Source: an uncultured Synechococcus sp. (lineage in GTDB: Bacteria; Cyanobacteriota; Cyanobacteriia; PCC-6307; Cyanobiaceae). From it: DNA of 43,851 bases. Every line of letters starts with the position of its first letter. Positions within the stretch are counted from its first letter, which is position 1. Shown here one piece after another: positions 18,975-27,417 of the stretch. Location of the stretch: contig CAJXFG010000003.1 in NCBI GenBank assembly GCA_913052185.1, positions 1-43,851 on the forward strand, written 5' to 3'. The position numbers and the translations under genes are program-made. Below the pieces are notes generated by a model. The model searched no databases. It was given only the letters and a program-made list of their open reading frames with translations, and was not told the origin of the DNA.

Positions 18975-19631
18975 TTAACTGTTTTTTCGTGCTGTTCTTT
19001 TCCTCAAGGCCAGGTCCATGGGAATGATTCCCACACTGAGATAAGGCACCAGTTGAGGTGAAAATTCGGCGGCAATGCCAATCAACAGAAAAGCGCAGAC
19101 GAAGCTTGCACCTCGATATCGTTTGAGACCTGAATGTTGGCGACGTTCAAGGAGTGCCGACTCCTCAAGCAGCTCTGGCTTCTGCCAGGCATGGATTGCA
19201 ACAAGCCATCCAATGCCGCTGATCAGTGCAAGAGTCCACCAGTACAGGAGGCCAACCCCCTGGGTTTCAGCCAGCTGCCCATCATTCAGCGAACCATAAA
19301 GTGCTGTTGGCCAGGGAAGAAAGACAATCAAGGCCATCCATAACGAATTCAGCCAGAAAATCGTTGCGTCAAAAGACCTCATTGAATTAAAGACCTGATT
19401 ATGTTTTAGCCACAAAACAGAAAGAATTAAAAAGCTGAACCAAAACACGAAGATCTGAGAAGAATTATCGCTGATTAATTTCCAGATCGATTCTCCAGCA
19501 GTTGCTTTGATGTCAACCAGTGGAAGCAGCTGCAGAGTGATGGCAATGGCCACGACTGCATCGGTGAAATTGATCAGTCGATCGAATGATCGCCGTTGAA
19601 CAGCTGAGATTGGCTTATGACTGTCTTCCAT
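18975..19631 (-). CDS. TMEM175-like (DUF1211) membrane channel protein
   Basis: A 218-residue protein with about five to six membrane segments. The N-terminal motif RLINFTDAVVAIAITLQLL matches the RxxxFSDGVxAIAITL signature of the TMEM175/DUF1211 family of leak-type K+ channels, with Ser replaced by Thr and Gly by Ala. The second helix LWLKHNQVF and the later hydrophobic blocks also fit one six-helix repeat; bacterial members assemble as tetramers. It is AT-richer than its neighbours. Confidence 0.85.
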   Translation of the reverse strand: MEDSHKPISAVQRRSFDRLINFTDAVVAIAITLQLLPLVDIKATAGESIWKLISDNSSQIFVFWFSFLILSVLWLKHNQVFNSMRSFDATIFWLNSLWMALIVFLPWPTALYGSLNDGQLAETQGVGLLYWWTLALISGIGWLVAIHAWQKPELLEESALLERRQHSGLKRYRGASFVCAFLLIGIAAEFSPQLVPYLSVGIIPMDLALRKRTARKNS

Positions 19632-19828
19632 TCTTGCTGGATCGCAGGATCTCTACGTTATAGCTTGCCTGGCAAAAACTTTGCTTGTAATCAATCGATT
19701 GGCTGATTGTATTGACTTCAATGCAATGATCTGGCTTTTTCTTTTCTGAATTTGCCTGAAGTTCAAGATCATTGCCTGGATGTATTGCTGCCATCGGATG
19801 CATTGCATTGCCCCCTGATCCAGCCATT
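19632..19828. other. AT-rich intergenic region with inverted repeat
   Basis: No gene seen. It contains a TATAAC element on the minus strand (19657-19662), a possible -10 for the TMEM175-like gene. A perfect 9-bp inverted repeat, GCAATGATC at 19723-19731 and GATCATTGC at 19767-19775, has unknown role. Confidence 0.45.
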
Positions 19829-19852
19829 AAAAAAGGGGCCTCCAGGGCCCCC
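19829..19852 (-). terminator. Rho-independent terminator of class II aldolase gene
   Basis: Read on the minus strand, GGCCCC pairs with GGGGCC over a short loop and is followed by six T residues, 28 nt after the aldolase stop. Confidence 0.9.
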
Positions 19853-19879
19853 TTCTGACTGATGAAATGATCTCTGGGA

Positions 19880-20953
19880 TCACGCAGCGACGGCAGCCTT
19901 GGGATCAAGCGCGCCCTTGGCGTAAAGGCCCGCGTAGTAAGTGATGCTCTGCTGTTGAATCTTGCTGGCATTGCCTGCAGCCCAGAACTGCTGATAGCGG
20001 TCGAGGCAGACCTGCTTCATATATTTGCGGGCAGGCTTGTTGAAGTGGCGGGGGTCGAAATTCGCGGGGTCTGCAATGGCCGCTTCACGCACTGCAGCGG
20101 TGAAGGCAAGGCGGTTGTCAGTGTCGATGTTCACTTTGCGAACACCGTTGCGAATGCCTTCCTGGATTTCCTCCACGGGCACGCCATAGGTTTCAGGGAT
20201 TGAACCGCCATGCTGGTTGATCATTTCCAGCCATTCCTGGGGCACTGACGAGGAGCCGTGCATCACCAGGTGGGTGTTGGGAATGGCCTTGTGGATTTCA
20301 GCGATGCGGCTGATTGCCAGCACTTCACCGGTGGGTTTGCGGGTGAACTTGTAGGCCCCATGGCTGGTGCCGATTGCGATTGCCAGAGCATCGCATTTTG
20401 TTTTTGCCACAAAATCCGCTGCCTCAGCTGGATCGGTCAGCAGCATGTCCTTGGACAGCTCGCCTTCGAAGCCATGGCCGTCTTCCGCTTCGCCTTTTCC
20501 TGTTTCCAGTGAGCCCAGGCAACCCAGTTCACCTTCGACACTCACGCCAACGGAATGGGCGAAATCAACAACCTGCTTGGTGACAGCAACGTTGTAGTCG
20601 TAACTGGCTGGTGTTTTGGCATCAGCTTCCAGTGATCCATCCATCATCACGGATGTGAATCCGTTGATTGCCGCGGAGTAACAGGTATCAGGAGCATTGC
20701 CATGGTCCTGGTGCATCACCACGGGGATGTGGGGATAGGTCTCGGTTGCAGCGAGGATCAGGTGACGCAGGAAAATCTCACCTGCATAGCTGCGTGCTCC
20801 GCGTGACGCCTGCAGGATGACCGGACTGTCTGTTTCGTCGGCCGCTTCCATGATCGCCTGCACCTGCTCAAGGTTGTTGACGTTGAAAGCAGGAATGCCG
20901 TAGCCGTTTTCGGCAGCGTGGTCGAGCAGGAGCCGAAGCGGAACGAGCGCCAT
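19880..20953 (-). CDS. fba: Fructose-bisphosphate aldolase, class II
   Basis: Zn-dependent aldolase of the Calvin cycle and glycolysis (also makes sedoheptulose bisphosphate in cyanobacteria). The 357 residues include [21 protein letters not shown] (metal-binding His), [31 protein letters not shown] (metal His) and [12 protein letters not shown], all type B class II motifs. It is the native cyanobacterial aldolase. A strong stem-loop with a U tail ends 11 nt before its ATG, so expression may be controlled in the leader. An unrelated class I aldolase lies immediately upstream. Confidence 0.97.
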   Translation of the reverse strand: MALVPLRLLLDHAAENGYGIPAFNVNNLEQVQAIMEAADETDSPVILQASRGARSYAGEIFLRHLILAATETYPHIPVVMHQDHGNAPDTCYSAAINGFTSVMMDGSLEADAKTPASYDYNVAVTKQVVDFAHSVGVSVEGELGCLGSLETGKGEAEDGHGFEGELSKDMLLTDPAEAADFVAKTKCDALAIAIGTSHGAYKFTRKPTGEVLAISRIAEIHKAIPNTHLVMHGSSSVPQEWLEMINQHGGSIPETYGVPVEEIQEGIRNGVRKVNIDTDNRLAFTAAVREAAIADPANFDPRHFNKPARKYMKQVCLDRYQQFWAAGNASKIQQQSITYYAGLYAKGALDPKAAVAA

Positions 20954-20964
20954 AGATAAAGTCC

Positions 20965-21002
20965 AAAAAAAGGCCCTATCGAACCAAAAGGTCCGTAGGG
21001 CC
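20965..21002 (-). terminator. Strong intrinsic-terminator-like hairpin directly before the class II aldolase start
   Basis: On the minus strand GGCCCTA+CGGACC pairs with GGTTCG+TAGGGCC (13 pairs, one G-U, one bulged A) around a TTTT loop and is followed by seven T. The G-U pair is a mismatch on the other strand, so it is built for the minus RNA. It lies 78 nt after the class I aldolase stop and its T run ends 11 nt before the class II ATG; it could be the terminator of the former, an attenuator of the latter, or both. Confidence 0.88.
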
Positions 21003-21005
21003 GAG

Positions 21006-21035
21006 ACTTTACCTGAGTGATGTTCTTTTTGTCAC
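21006..21035 (-). promoter_or_regulatory. Candidate promoter of the class II aldolase gene
   Basis: GTGACA (21035-21030) and TAAAGT (21011-21006) are separated by 18 nt on the minus strand. The expected start, about seven bases later, falls at the first bases of the hairpin at 20972-21002, so the mRNA would open with that stem-loop. The hexamers each differ from consensus by two bases or so. Confidence 0.4.
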
Positions 21036-21080
21036 GCGCGGCTGTGGCGCAAGCGGCCCCAGCACGTGCGTGATGAGTGA

Positions 21081-22148
21081 TCAGTAGGTGTATCCAGCTA
21101 CGAAAAGCTGTTCGTCGGAGGAGGGTTGGGAGCCAGGGACGTAGCGGCCGAGCGACGCTTCAGAGTTGGCTTGTGCGCGAGCCAGCAAGGCTTTCTGACC
21201 GGCTTCGATGTTGGTTCCAGCCCATCCCTTGAGGCAGGAGTGCTGCAGAGCTCTTCCGTAGGAGAAGCCGAGATTCCATTTCGCTTTGCGCTCAATGGTG
21301 TTCATGTGGTTCAGGTACACGGAGGCGGCTTCCTCACTGAGACCTCCGGACAGGAAGACGATTCCGGGCACGCTGGCAGGAACGCTGCGCTCGAGTGTGC
21401 GCACGGTCATCGCTGCAACCTTGGCTGGATCAGCCTTGTCAGCACAATCGGCGCCCTGAACGGTCATGGAGGGCTTCAGAAGAGTTCCCTCAAGCAGAAC
21501 ACCATTGGCCTGGCAGGCGTGATACACCTCCTGGATCACGTGCTCCTGGATTCTGGCGGTGGTTTCGATGCTGTGATCGCCATCCATCAGGATCTCGGGC
21601 TCAACGATCGGCACAAGACCGGATTCCTGCACTGAGCGGGCGTAGCGGGCGAGCCCCCAGGCGTTCTCCCTGACTGAGAGGGCGGAAGGGCATCCGTCGG
21701 AAGTGATTTGCAGAACAGCGCGCCATTTGGCGAAACGTGCGCCTTGGGCGTAGTAGTCGGCGGCACGCTCGACAAGACCGTCCAGGCCGGTGCAGAGGGT
21801 TTCAACTGAGCCTGCGCCTGCGAGCGGGCGGAGACCCTTGTCGACCTTGATGCCGGGGATGATGCCCAGCTTGCCGAGTTTGTTGACCATGGACTCGCCG
21901 TCAGCATGGTTCTGGAAGAGGGTCTCCTCGTAAAGAATCGCTCCGCTGATGAAGTCTCCGAGACCGGCTGCGGTGAAGAGCATTCCGCGATAGGCCTGGC
22001 GATTGGCTTCGGTGTTCTCAACACCGATGGAGCCCAGGCGCTTGCCGATGGTCTTCGTGGATTCATCCACAGCGAGGATTCCCTTGCCAGGTGATGCGAG
22101 GGATTGCGCTGTTGCAATCAGTTCGGAGGAATAATCAGACAGTGCCAT
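21081..22148 (-). CDS. fda: Fructose-bisphosphate aldolase, class I (plant/algal type)
   Basis: Schiff-base aldolase with no homology to the class II enzyme beside it. The 355 residues match the eukaryote/plastid form: GKGILAVDESTKTIGKRL, YRGMLF, GIIPGIKVDKG, FAKWRAVLQ (substrate Lys), VPIVEPEILMDGDHSIE, the Schiff-base lysine in LEGTLLKPSM, LSGGLSEEAA and a C-terminal Tyr (GYTY) as in eukaryotic enzymes. Marine Synechococcus and Prochlorococcus are known to carry such a gene, attributed to transfer from red-algal plastid genes (recalled literature). Nothing in base use marks it as foreign now. Confidence 0.95.
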   Translation of the reverse strand: MALSDYSSELIATAQSLASPGKGILAVDESTKTIGKRLGSIGVENTEANRQAYRGMLFTAAGLGDFISGAILYEETLFQNHADGESMVNKLGKLGIIPGIKVDKGLRPLAGAGSVETLCTGLDGLVERAADYYAQGARFAKWRAVLQITSDGCPSALSVRENAWGLARYARSVQESGLVPIVEPEILMDGDHSIETTARIQEHVIQEVYHACQANGVLLEGTLLKPSMTVQGADCADKADPAKVAAMTVRTLERSVPASVPGIVFLSGGLSEEAASVYLNHMNTIERKAKWNLGFSYGRALQHSCLKGWAGTNIEAGQKALLARAQANSEASLGRYVPGSQPSSDEQLFVAGYTY

Positions 22149-22381
22149 TTGATTCTTCTGAATTGAAGGAGTCTCGGGGCCTCGAAGGCCGTCTTGGCCT
22201 CTCTGTTTACACCTTAAAGTGAGATTTGTTACGGCGCTAGCGCATCATTTGACTCTGCGCGAGCTGGGATGTTGCTTCCGTGCGCCAGCTGAGCTAAGGG
22301 GTTTCAGCTTTCTTTTCTGGGCAACGGCGGGCGATCTCAGTTCACCGGAGAGATCGTCGAATGTTGTTGTTGTTCAGGTCA
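22149..22381. other. Leader/promoter region of the class I aldolase with tRNA-like fragment
   Basis: No protein gene seen. The minus strand contains a 20-nt stretch at 22282-22301 reading CCCCTTAGCTCAGCTGGCGC, identical in style to a tRNA acceptor end plus D-arm, but no matching anticodon or T-arm could be assembled downstream. A GGCCTCGAAGGCC hairpin lies near 22178-22190 in the aldolase leader. Confidence 0.4.
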
Positions 22382-22412
22382 ATAAAAAGGCTGACACCAT
22401 GAGGTGTCAGCC
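22382..22412 (-). terminator. Terminator of the histidine-phosphatase lipoprotein gene
   Basis: A perfect 10-bp stem (GGCTGACACC / GGTGTCAGCC) with a 4-nt loop is followed on the minus strand by TTTTTATT, 36 nt after the stop codon. Confidence 0.93.
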
Positions 22413-22448
22413 CTGCTGATTCGTGAATTCAATCGCAATGAGACCGAT

Positions 22449-23201
22449 TCAGTTCTGAGCGAGCGTTTGCCACTGATTGGGCAGGATCTTGGCGACCAGA
22501 TCGAACTTGCCGTCACCAAGGGGCTTTGCCACGTAGGCAACACCCATGGGTGCGGGATAAATTCCGTTTTCGGGGATCACCGGCATCGTCACGCCCTGGA
22601 AGGGATCATCGTGGCCCACCAGGAATGTGTTTTTTCCGGCCTCAGGCTTTGCGGACAGCAAGGGAGAAACACGAGCTGCGTATTCCTCGTAATCCTTAGG
22701 AGTGCACTCAACACAGGGCAGGAAATTCAGATTTGAATTCTTGGTGTAGGTGCCGAACGCAAGATCTGCGGTGTTGTAGGCGCGGCAGTAGTCGCTTGAG
22801 ATCACATCTCCAACAGGAATTCCTGCAGCTTTGATGCCTTCACCGATCTGCTTGGCATCAGCCTTGCCTTCGTCGCTCAGGCGGCGCTGGGTGCTGCAGT
22901 CGGAAAGATCCAGTTCAGGGCTGACCTGATCGCCCCAGTCCTTGTTTGTTTTGGCATGGCGGATGTAGATCACATGACCACCATCTCTCAGTGCGCTAGC
23001 GAGTGCCTCGTCGTCGAGTTTGTTGACGAACTCTTTGTTGTTCTGCTCACCCGAAAGGGTGGTGTCGTTTTGCTCATAGGCTTCGACTTCACTACTGTCC
23101 GCGGTCGGTTGTTGCTTGCTGGCCGAGTCATCGCTGACTGATCCAGAGGAACATGCCGCCATCAGAAGCAGGGCTGCAACACACGATGCTTGTTTAATCA
23201 T
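22449..23201 (-). CDS. Histidine phosphatase (phosphoglycerate mutase superfamily) lipoprotein
   Basis: A 250-residue exported protein. The N-terminus MIKQASCVAALLLMAAC has a lipobox with Cys17, so it should be lipid-anchored. A Ser/Asp/Glu/Gln-rich linker (about residues 18-65) leads to the phosphatase domain: VIYIRHAKTN contains the catalytic RH motif (usually RHG or RHA) and FLVGHDDPF the second active-site His. Two extra Cys (LPCVEC) sit mid-domain. Substrate unknown; a periplasmic or outer-membrane phosphatase is likely. It is monocistronic with a strong terminator. Confidence 0.88.
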   Translation of the reverse strand: MIKQASCVAALLLMAACSSGSVSDDSASKQQPTADSSEVEAYEQNDTTLSGEQNNKEFVNKLDDEALASALRDGGHVIYIRHAKTNKDWGDQVSPELDLSDCSTQRRLSDEGKADAKQIGEGIKAAGIPVGDVISSDYCRAYNTADLAFGTYTKNSNLNFLPCVECTPKDYEEYAARVSPLLSAKPEAGKNTFLVGHDDPFQGVTMPVIPENGIYPAPMGVAYVAKPLGDGKFDLVAKILPNQWQTLAQN

Positions 23202-23315
23202 TGAGTCAATGAATTTTCTTAATTAAAGCCATTTTCATGATTGGCAACATTTTGTAAGACACGAGAAACTGTCGCTGTTGATACGAGGCTTGCTCGCGAC
23301 GGCCCCCCTTCAGGA

Positions 23316-24395
23316 TCAGCGCGACGACAGCGTTCTGTCGCAGGCGGTCTGGCTCGCCAAGCCTTCAGCGAGGCCAGGCACCATCGGATGACCGCTGTGG
23401 ATGCTGTCCGCCCACCAGCGCTGAATCCGCGCCACCGGCGCGATGCGGCCATCGCTCCATGTTGTGGAGAAGGCCAGATCCTCATCCGCCTGGATGGTCC
23501 TCGGAGCTTCTCCGCTTCTCTGCAATGTGAGTGAAAAGCCGTGCACATAGTCCTTCTGATTGTCACTTCCCAGAACCAGGCTGCCTTCAGATCCATAGAC
23601 CTCAATCCAGCATCCCCGACCATTGCGTGCAACGGAGGCCAGTGCCATCTGGGCGGGCACGACTCCGCCCTGATGGAGCTGTAATTCAAGGTTGATCATG
23701 GCGATGTCGTCAGCATCGACCTCGCGTAGTACGCCTTCGCCATCTGGTCGCTGCTCGATGGCGGTGCGCGTCACGGCTTGAAGGTCACCAACAGGGCCGA
23801 ATAACCACGCCAAGGTGTCGAAGGCATGCGTACCAAGTGCTCCGAGGACCCCACCCCCCTGGTCAGCTTGCGAATACCAGCTCCAGGCCCGATCTGGATT
23901 GGCTCTGCTGCTCATCAACCAGTCGAATTTCACGAGCCAGGGAGTCCCCACGGCACCCTGTTCCAACAGACGTGCTGCCTGCTGAAACAGGGGGACAGCC
24001 CTGTATTCGAAGTCAACCGCCACGCTGAGACCTCTCCCGATCGCTTCGCGTTGCAGATCAGCCACCTGTTGCGCGTTGAGCGCGACAGGCTTTTCCAGAA
24101 GCAAATGCTTGCCCGCCTTGAGAGCTTGCATCCCAAGCTCGTAGCGAGGTGCCGGGGGGGTGGCGATGATCACGGCATCAACCCTGGAATCCTCGAGAAG
24201 GGAGTCCCAGGACTCGTAACCCTTCAGGCCGGAATTGGTGCAGGCCTGATTCAACCGGTCCTGACGACGATGCCAGAGAGCGACAGGTTCCAGTTCAGGG
24301 ATGCTGTTCAGCGCGGGCAGATGCACTGCTTCGCCGAAGCCGAGACCGGCGATGGCAACTCCGATCGGGCCTTGGAGCGTCGGTCTGGAGGGCAT
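23316..24395 (-). CDS. Gfo/Idh/MocA family oxidoreductase
   Basis: An NAD(P)-dependent dehydrogenase of 359 residues, probably acting on a sugar or related substrate. The Rossmann motif VAIAGLGFGEAVHLPAL is at the N-terminus, DAVIIATPPAPRYELG follows, and the family hallmark EKPVALN (catalytic-region Lys) is at about residue 100; LGTHAFDTLAWLFG matches the GxHxxD region. The substrate cannot be told. It lies 33 nt downstream of the secreted unknown and accD on the same strand. Confidence 0.9.
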   Translation of the reverse strand: MPSRPTLQGPIGVAIAGLGFGEAVHLPALNSIPELEPVALWHRRQDRLNQACTNSGLKGYESWDSLLEDSRVDAVIIATPPAPRYELGMQALKAGKHLLLEKPVALNAQQVADLQREAIGRGLSVAVDFEYRAVPLFQQAARLLEQGAVGTPWLVKFDWLMSSRANPDRAWSWYSQADQGGGVLGALGTHAFDTLAWLFGPVGDLQAVTRTAIEQRPDGEGVLREVDADDIAMINLELQLHQGGVVPAQMALASVARNGRGCWIEVYGSEGSLVLGSDNQKDYVHGFSLTLQRSGEAPRTIQADEDLAFSTTWSDGRIAPVARIQRWWADSIHSGHPMVPGLAEGLASQTACDRTLSSR

Positions 24396-24428
24396 GGTGA
24401 ACCAGGCAGCGGATGAATGGAGAAGACG

Positions 24429-24824
24429 TCAGGTCAGTCCGGAACTGCAGACGGCGTTGATGACTTCCGTGATCAGATCATCCTTGGCCGGCGCCTCCCA
24501 GTCCGCCCTGAAGCGGGGGAGTCCGTTCTTCTGCGTGTCTCGATAAAGCGACTGATCACAATCAATCTCCATCACCACAAGTGTTCCCAGCGCTGGGGAT
24601 TCATCCTCGGTTTTCAGGCTGTATCGACTGAGAACCGACAGGTTTCCATCTTTCGTTCTGCGCACGCTCCCGGCGTCCCACCACTGTTGACCTTCGCTGG
24701 TTGAGGGCACTTCCCGCCAGTCAACGGGACCGGCAAGAGCTGGAGTCGCCAGGACGACGATCAGCAAGGGCACCAGGGCTGCTTTCAACCACTCACGAAC
24801 GCATTTCCGCAGACTGCTTTTCAT
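24429..24824 (-). CDS. Secreted protein of unknown function
   Basis: A 131-residue protein with a signal peptide (hydrophobic core about residues 13-30, cleavage after PALA). The mature region [21 protein letters not shown] followed by [17 protein letters not shown] resembles in layout the surface-adhesin-E-like small beta domains, with two Cys (DCDQ, VCSSG) probably disulfide-bonded. Family assignment is tentative. Its ATG overlaps the accD stop by 4 nt, so it is translationally coupled to accD. Confidence 0.78.
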   Translation of the reverse strand: MKSSLRKCVREWLKAALVPLLIVVLATPALAGPVDWREVPSTSEGQQWWDAGSVRRTKDGNLSVLSRYSLKTEDESPALGTLVVMEIDCDQSLYRDTQKNGLPRFRADWEAPAKDDLITEVINAVCSSGLT

Positions 24825-25711
24825 GCCTGGACGGCCACCTCGGGGCGACAGCCATGGAGGCTCAGCAGTGTTGCCAGGGTGCTCTTCAGCTGGGTGCGCG
24901 GCACGATCGTGTCCACAAAACCGTGCTCCTGCAGATACTCCGCTGTCTGGAAGTTGTCGGGAAGTTTCTCTCTCAAGGTCTGTTCAATCACCCGCCGACC
25001 CGCAAATCCGATCAGAGCCTTCGGCTCAGCGAGAATCAGGTCGCCAAGCATGGCAAAGCTCGCTGTCACCCCGCCGGTGGTGGGATGGGTGAGCAGTGGC
25101 ATGTAGAGCACACCGGCTTCTCGATGGCGCTCCAGTGCGCCGGAGATCTTGGCCATCTGCATGAGGCTGAGCATGCCCTCCTGCATGCGTGCACCACCTG
25201 AAGCGCAGACGATCAGCAGGGGCAGACGTTTGGTTGTGGCTTCCTCGATCAGGCGTGTGATCTTTTCTCCCACGACCGACCCCATCGATCCCCCCATGAA
25301 GCGGAAATCCATCACGGCAAGGGCCATGGGTATGCCGTCCACACGGCACAGGCCCGTGATCACGCCGTCGCGGAGTCCCGTGCTGGCCTGGGTTTCGCGC
25401 AGGCGATCCGCGTAGGCACGTCGATCCTTGAAGCCCAGTGGGTCCGTTGGAGCCAGTTCGTCATCGAGCGGCTCAAAGCTTCCTTCGTCAGCAATGATCG
25501 CGATCCGTTCAGCACTGAAGATCCGGTGGTGATAGCTGCAGCTGCTGCAGACGCTTGCATTGGCCAGGAGGTCTTTGCGGTAGACGACCTGGGAGCATTC
25601 AGGGCATTTGCTCCAGAGTCCGTCACCCTCCTCAGGTTCCTGTGTGACCTTGACCACGGACTGACCCTTGCGGCGATCAGCAAACCAGTCGAAAAGAGAC
25701 ACGGCGACCAT
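24821..25711 (-). CDS. accD: Acetyl-CoA carboxylase carboxyltransferase subunit beta
   Basis: Transfers CO2 from carboxybiotin to acetyl-CoA, the first step of fatty-acid synthesis, together with AccA. The 296 residues start [14 protein letters not shown] and contain the four-Cys zinc ribbon (KCPECSQ…CSSCSYHH, about residues 35-57), the acetyl-CoA site [26 protein letters not shown] and [10 protein letters not shown]. An alternative GTG lies three codons after the ATG. Divergent from the ferritin gene by 267 bp. Confidence 0.97.
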   Translation of the reverse strand: MVAVSLFDWFADRRKGQSVVKVTQEPEEGDGLWSKCPECSQVVYRKDLLANASVCSSCSYHHRIFSAERIAIIADEGSFEPLDDELAPTDPLGFKDRRAYADRLRETQASTGLRDGVITGLCRVDGIPMALAVMDFRFMGGSMGSVVGEKITRLIEEATTKRLPLLIVCASGGARMQEGMLSLMQMAKISGALERHREAGVLYMPLLTHPTTGGVTASFAMLGDLILAEPKALIGFAGRRVIEQTLREKLPDNFQTAEYLQEHGFVDTIVPRTQLKSTLATLLSLHGCRPEVAVQA

Positions 25712-25978
25712 CCAGACCTGCCCATTAAAAGGCTGACCGGGTCAAGAACCATGCCATCGATCGTTCTTTCCATCGCTCAGGGCTGGCTCAGATGGTCGGA
25801 ATTGACCTCAATGGTCCCTGTTTCAACAAAAGCCATTCGTGGAAACCAGTCACGAATGGGACAGTATTGACCCGTAGCATTTGTTACTTAGGGAGCGGGA
25901 TCGAAGCTGATTTTTTAATCTTTGCTCCCGGGTTTGCCTGGGATTGAATGCCTATAAAAAAATATCAGCTTTCTTTTG
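25712..25978. promoter_or_regulatory. Divergent accD/ferritin intergenic region with two inverted repeats
   Basis: A perfect 9-bp inverted repeat CCATTCGTG (25833-25841) and CACGAATGG (25851-25859) is separated by 9 nt. A second, GGGAGC at 25891-25896 with GCTCCC at 25924-25929, flanks an AT-rich stretch. TATAAA near 25952 is a possible -10 for the ferritin gene, about 27 nt before its ATG. No Fur-box consensus was seen. Confidence 0.5.
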
Positions 25979-26527
25979 ATGACATCGCATACTGAGGCAA
26001 TCAATGAACATCTGGCGCTTGAGTTTCAGGCCAGTCATACATATTTAGCGATGTCGATTTGGCTGAGAGAGAGGGATTTGATTGGTTTCTCCAGTTATAT
26101 GTTGAACAAGAGCACGGAAGAGCGGGGTCATGCTTCCAAGTTCATCGCCTATCTCGTGGACAGTGAATGCAAGGTGCAGCTGCCCACCATTGAGTCGCCT
26201 GAACGGGAGTGGCAGTCTGTGAAAGCACTCTTTGACAAGGTCTACGAGATGGAGAAAACCGTGACCAAGTCAATCAACAACATCTACACACTTTCTGAAA
26301 ACGAGGGCGACAGGACTGCGACTGCCATGCTCGATTGGTTCGTCGGTGAGCAGTTGCAGGAAGAATCAGAAGCTCGCTTTGTGCTGAAGCGATTGCGTCT
26401 GGCTGACTCCAACGCTGCAGCCCTGATCTTGCTTGATCAGCAGTTTTTGGATGGCACTCTGCTGGCCAATGTCAAAGCCGGTGGAGCCTTTGATGTTGCA
26501 GGGGCTGGCGGAGCTGCAGCTGTCTGA
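25979..26527 (+). CDS. Ferritin
   Basis: Iron-storage protein of 182 residues forming a four-helix bundle that assembles as a 24-mer cage. Ferroxidase-site residues are visible: Glu and Tyr in ALEFQASHTYLAM (first helix), Glu/His in STEERGHASKF (second helix) and Glu in VGEQLQEESEA (fourth helix). This matches the eukaryote-like ferritins studied in marine Synechococcus rather than heme bacterioferritin. The ATG at 25979 is preceded directly by an in-frame TTG. The C-terminus ends in a flexible Gly/Ala tail (AGGAFDVAGAGGAAAV), unusual for the family. Confidence 0.95.
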   Translation: MTSHTEAINEHLALEFQASHTYLAMSIWLRERDLIGFSSYMLNKSTEERGHASKFIAYLVDSECKVQLPTIESPEREWQSVKALFDKVYEMEKTVTKSINNIYTLSENEGDRTATAMLDWFVGEQLQEESEARFVLKRLRLADSNAAALILLDQQFLDGTLLANVKAGGAFDVAGAGGAAAV

Positions 26528-26580
26528 TTGGAATCAGATCCGGGGCTGGTCTGTTGTCTGTTCGAAGGTCCTCAGCGCTT

Positions 26581-27417
26581 TCATGGTTCGATCAGAGCCA
26601 CCCATTGGCTCCACCACCACTGCGGGCCCATCAACCAGACCAGCCAGATCCCTACGGCAATGAACGGACCGAAGGGAAAGGGCTCTCTGGGTTTCAACCG
26701 GCCAGTGATCCTGGCAAGACCCCCGAACAATGCCCCTGAAAACACGGCGATGCCCATGGACACTGTGAGGCCTCCGAGGCCCAGCCATGCCCCTGCCATG
26801 GCGGCCAGTTTCGCGTCGCCCAACCCCAGTGCAGGCTGTCCCACCAACCGTTCCGCCAACGCGCTGAGTGATTCCAGCACCAGCAATCCCGCCGCTGATG
26901 CCAGCAGATGATTGAACAGCACGCTTCGTGCCGTTTCCTGCTCTGCGAAGAGGGCAACAAGTCCGGTGGCGAGCAGCCCCGCGATCACTCCTGCACGACA
27001 GATCGGTTCTGGCAGCCAGAGGTGATCGATGTCGATCAGCACGAGCGGCATCAACAGACTGATCAGCACGACGCCGCCAACCAGCGTGATCACAGTGGTT
27101 TCCGGTGCTGTCAAAAGATGGTTGCTGCTGAAGCCGCTGGCCCAAGCCGCACTGACCCACAACCCCCCAGTGAGAGCCTCGACCAGGGGGTAACGAGAAG
27201 CAATGGGCTGATGGCAGTCCCGGCAGCGTCCGCGCAGAGCAAGCCATCCCATCACTGGGATGTTGTCATGCCACTGCACCGAGTGACCGCAGTGAGGGCA
27301 GTGGCTCCCAGGCCAGACAACGGATTCCTGTCTTGGTAAACGCCAGGCGACGACGTTGATGAAACTGCCGACGCAGGCCCCCGCCAGCAGCAGGATCCAC
27401 AACAGCGATGCATTCAA
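26581..27417 (-). CDS. pilD: Type IV prepilin peptidase / N-methyltransferase
   Basis: Cleaves and methylates type IV prepilins at the inner membrane. The 278-residue polytopic protein has the N-terminal GACVGSFINVVAWRLP, the Zn-binding pair CPHCGH…CRDCHQP, and both catalytic aspartates of A24 peptidases: LIDIDHLWLPE and LGLGDAKLAAM (GxGD type). The start is TTG at 27417, overlapping the preceding gene's stop by 4 nt; no upstream ATG is available in frame. Pilin genes are not in this window. Confidence 0.92.
   Translation of the reverse strand: MNASLLWILLLAGACVGSFINVVAWRLPRQESVVWPGSHCPHCGHSVQWHDNIPVMGWLALRGRCRDCHQPIASRYPLVEALTGGLWVSAAWASGFSSNHLLTAPETTVITLVGGVVLISLLMPLVLIDIDHLWLPEPICRAGVIAGLLATGLVALFAEQETARSVLFNHLLASAAGLLVLESLSALAERLVGQPALGLGDAKLAAMAGAWLGLGGLTVSMGIAVFSGALFGGLARITGRLKPREPFPFGPFIAVGIWLVWLMGPQWWWSQWVALIEP

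Noticed and set aside
22201-22320. A complete tRNA upstream of the class I aldolase
   Set aside because: The D-arm motif is good, but no anticodon stem or T-arm (GTTCGAATC-like) of the correct spacing follows.
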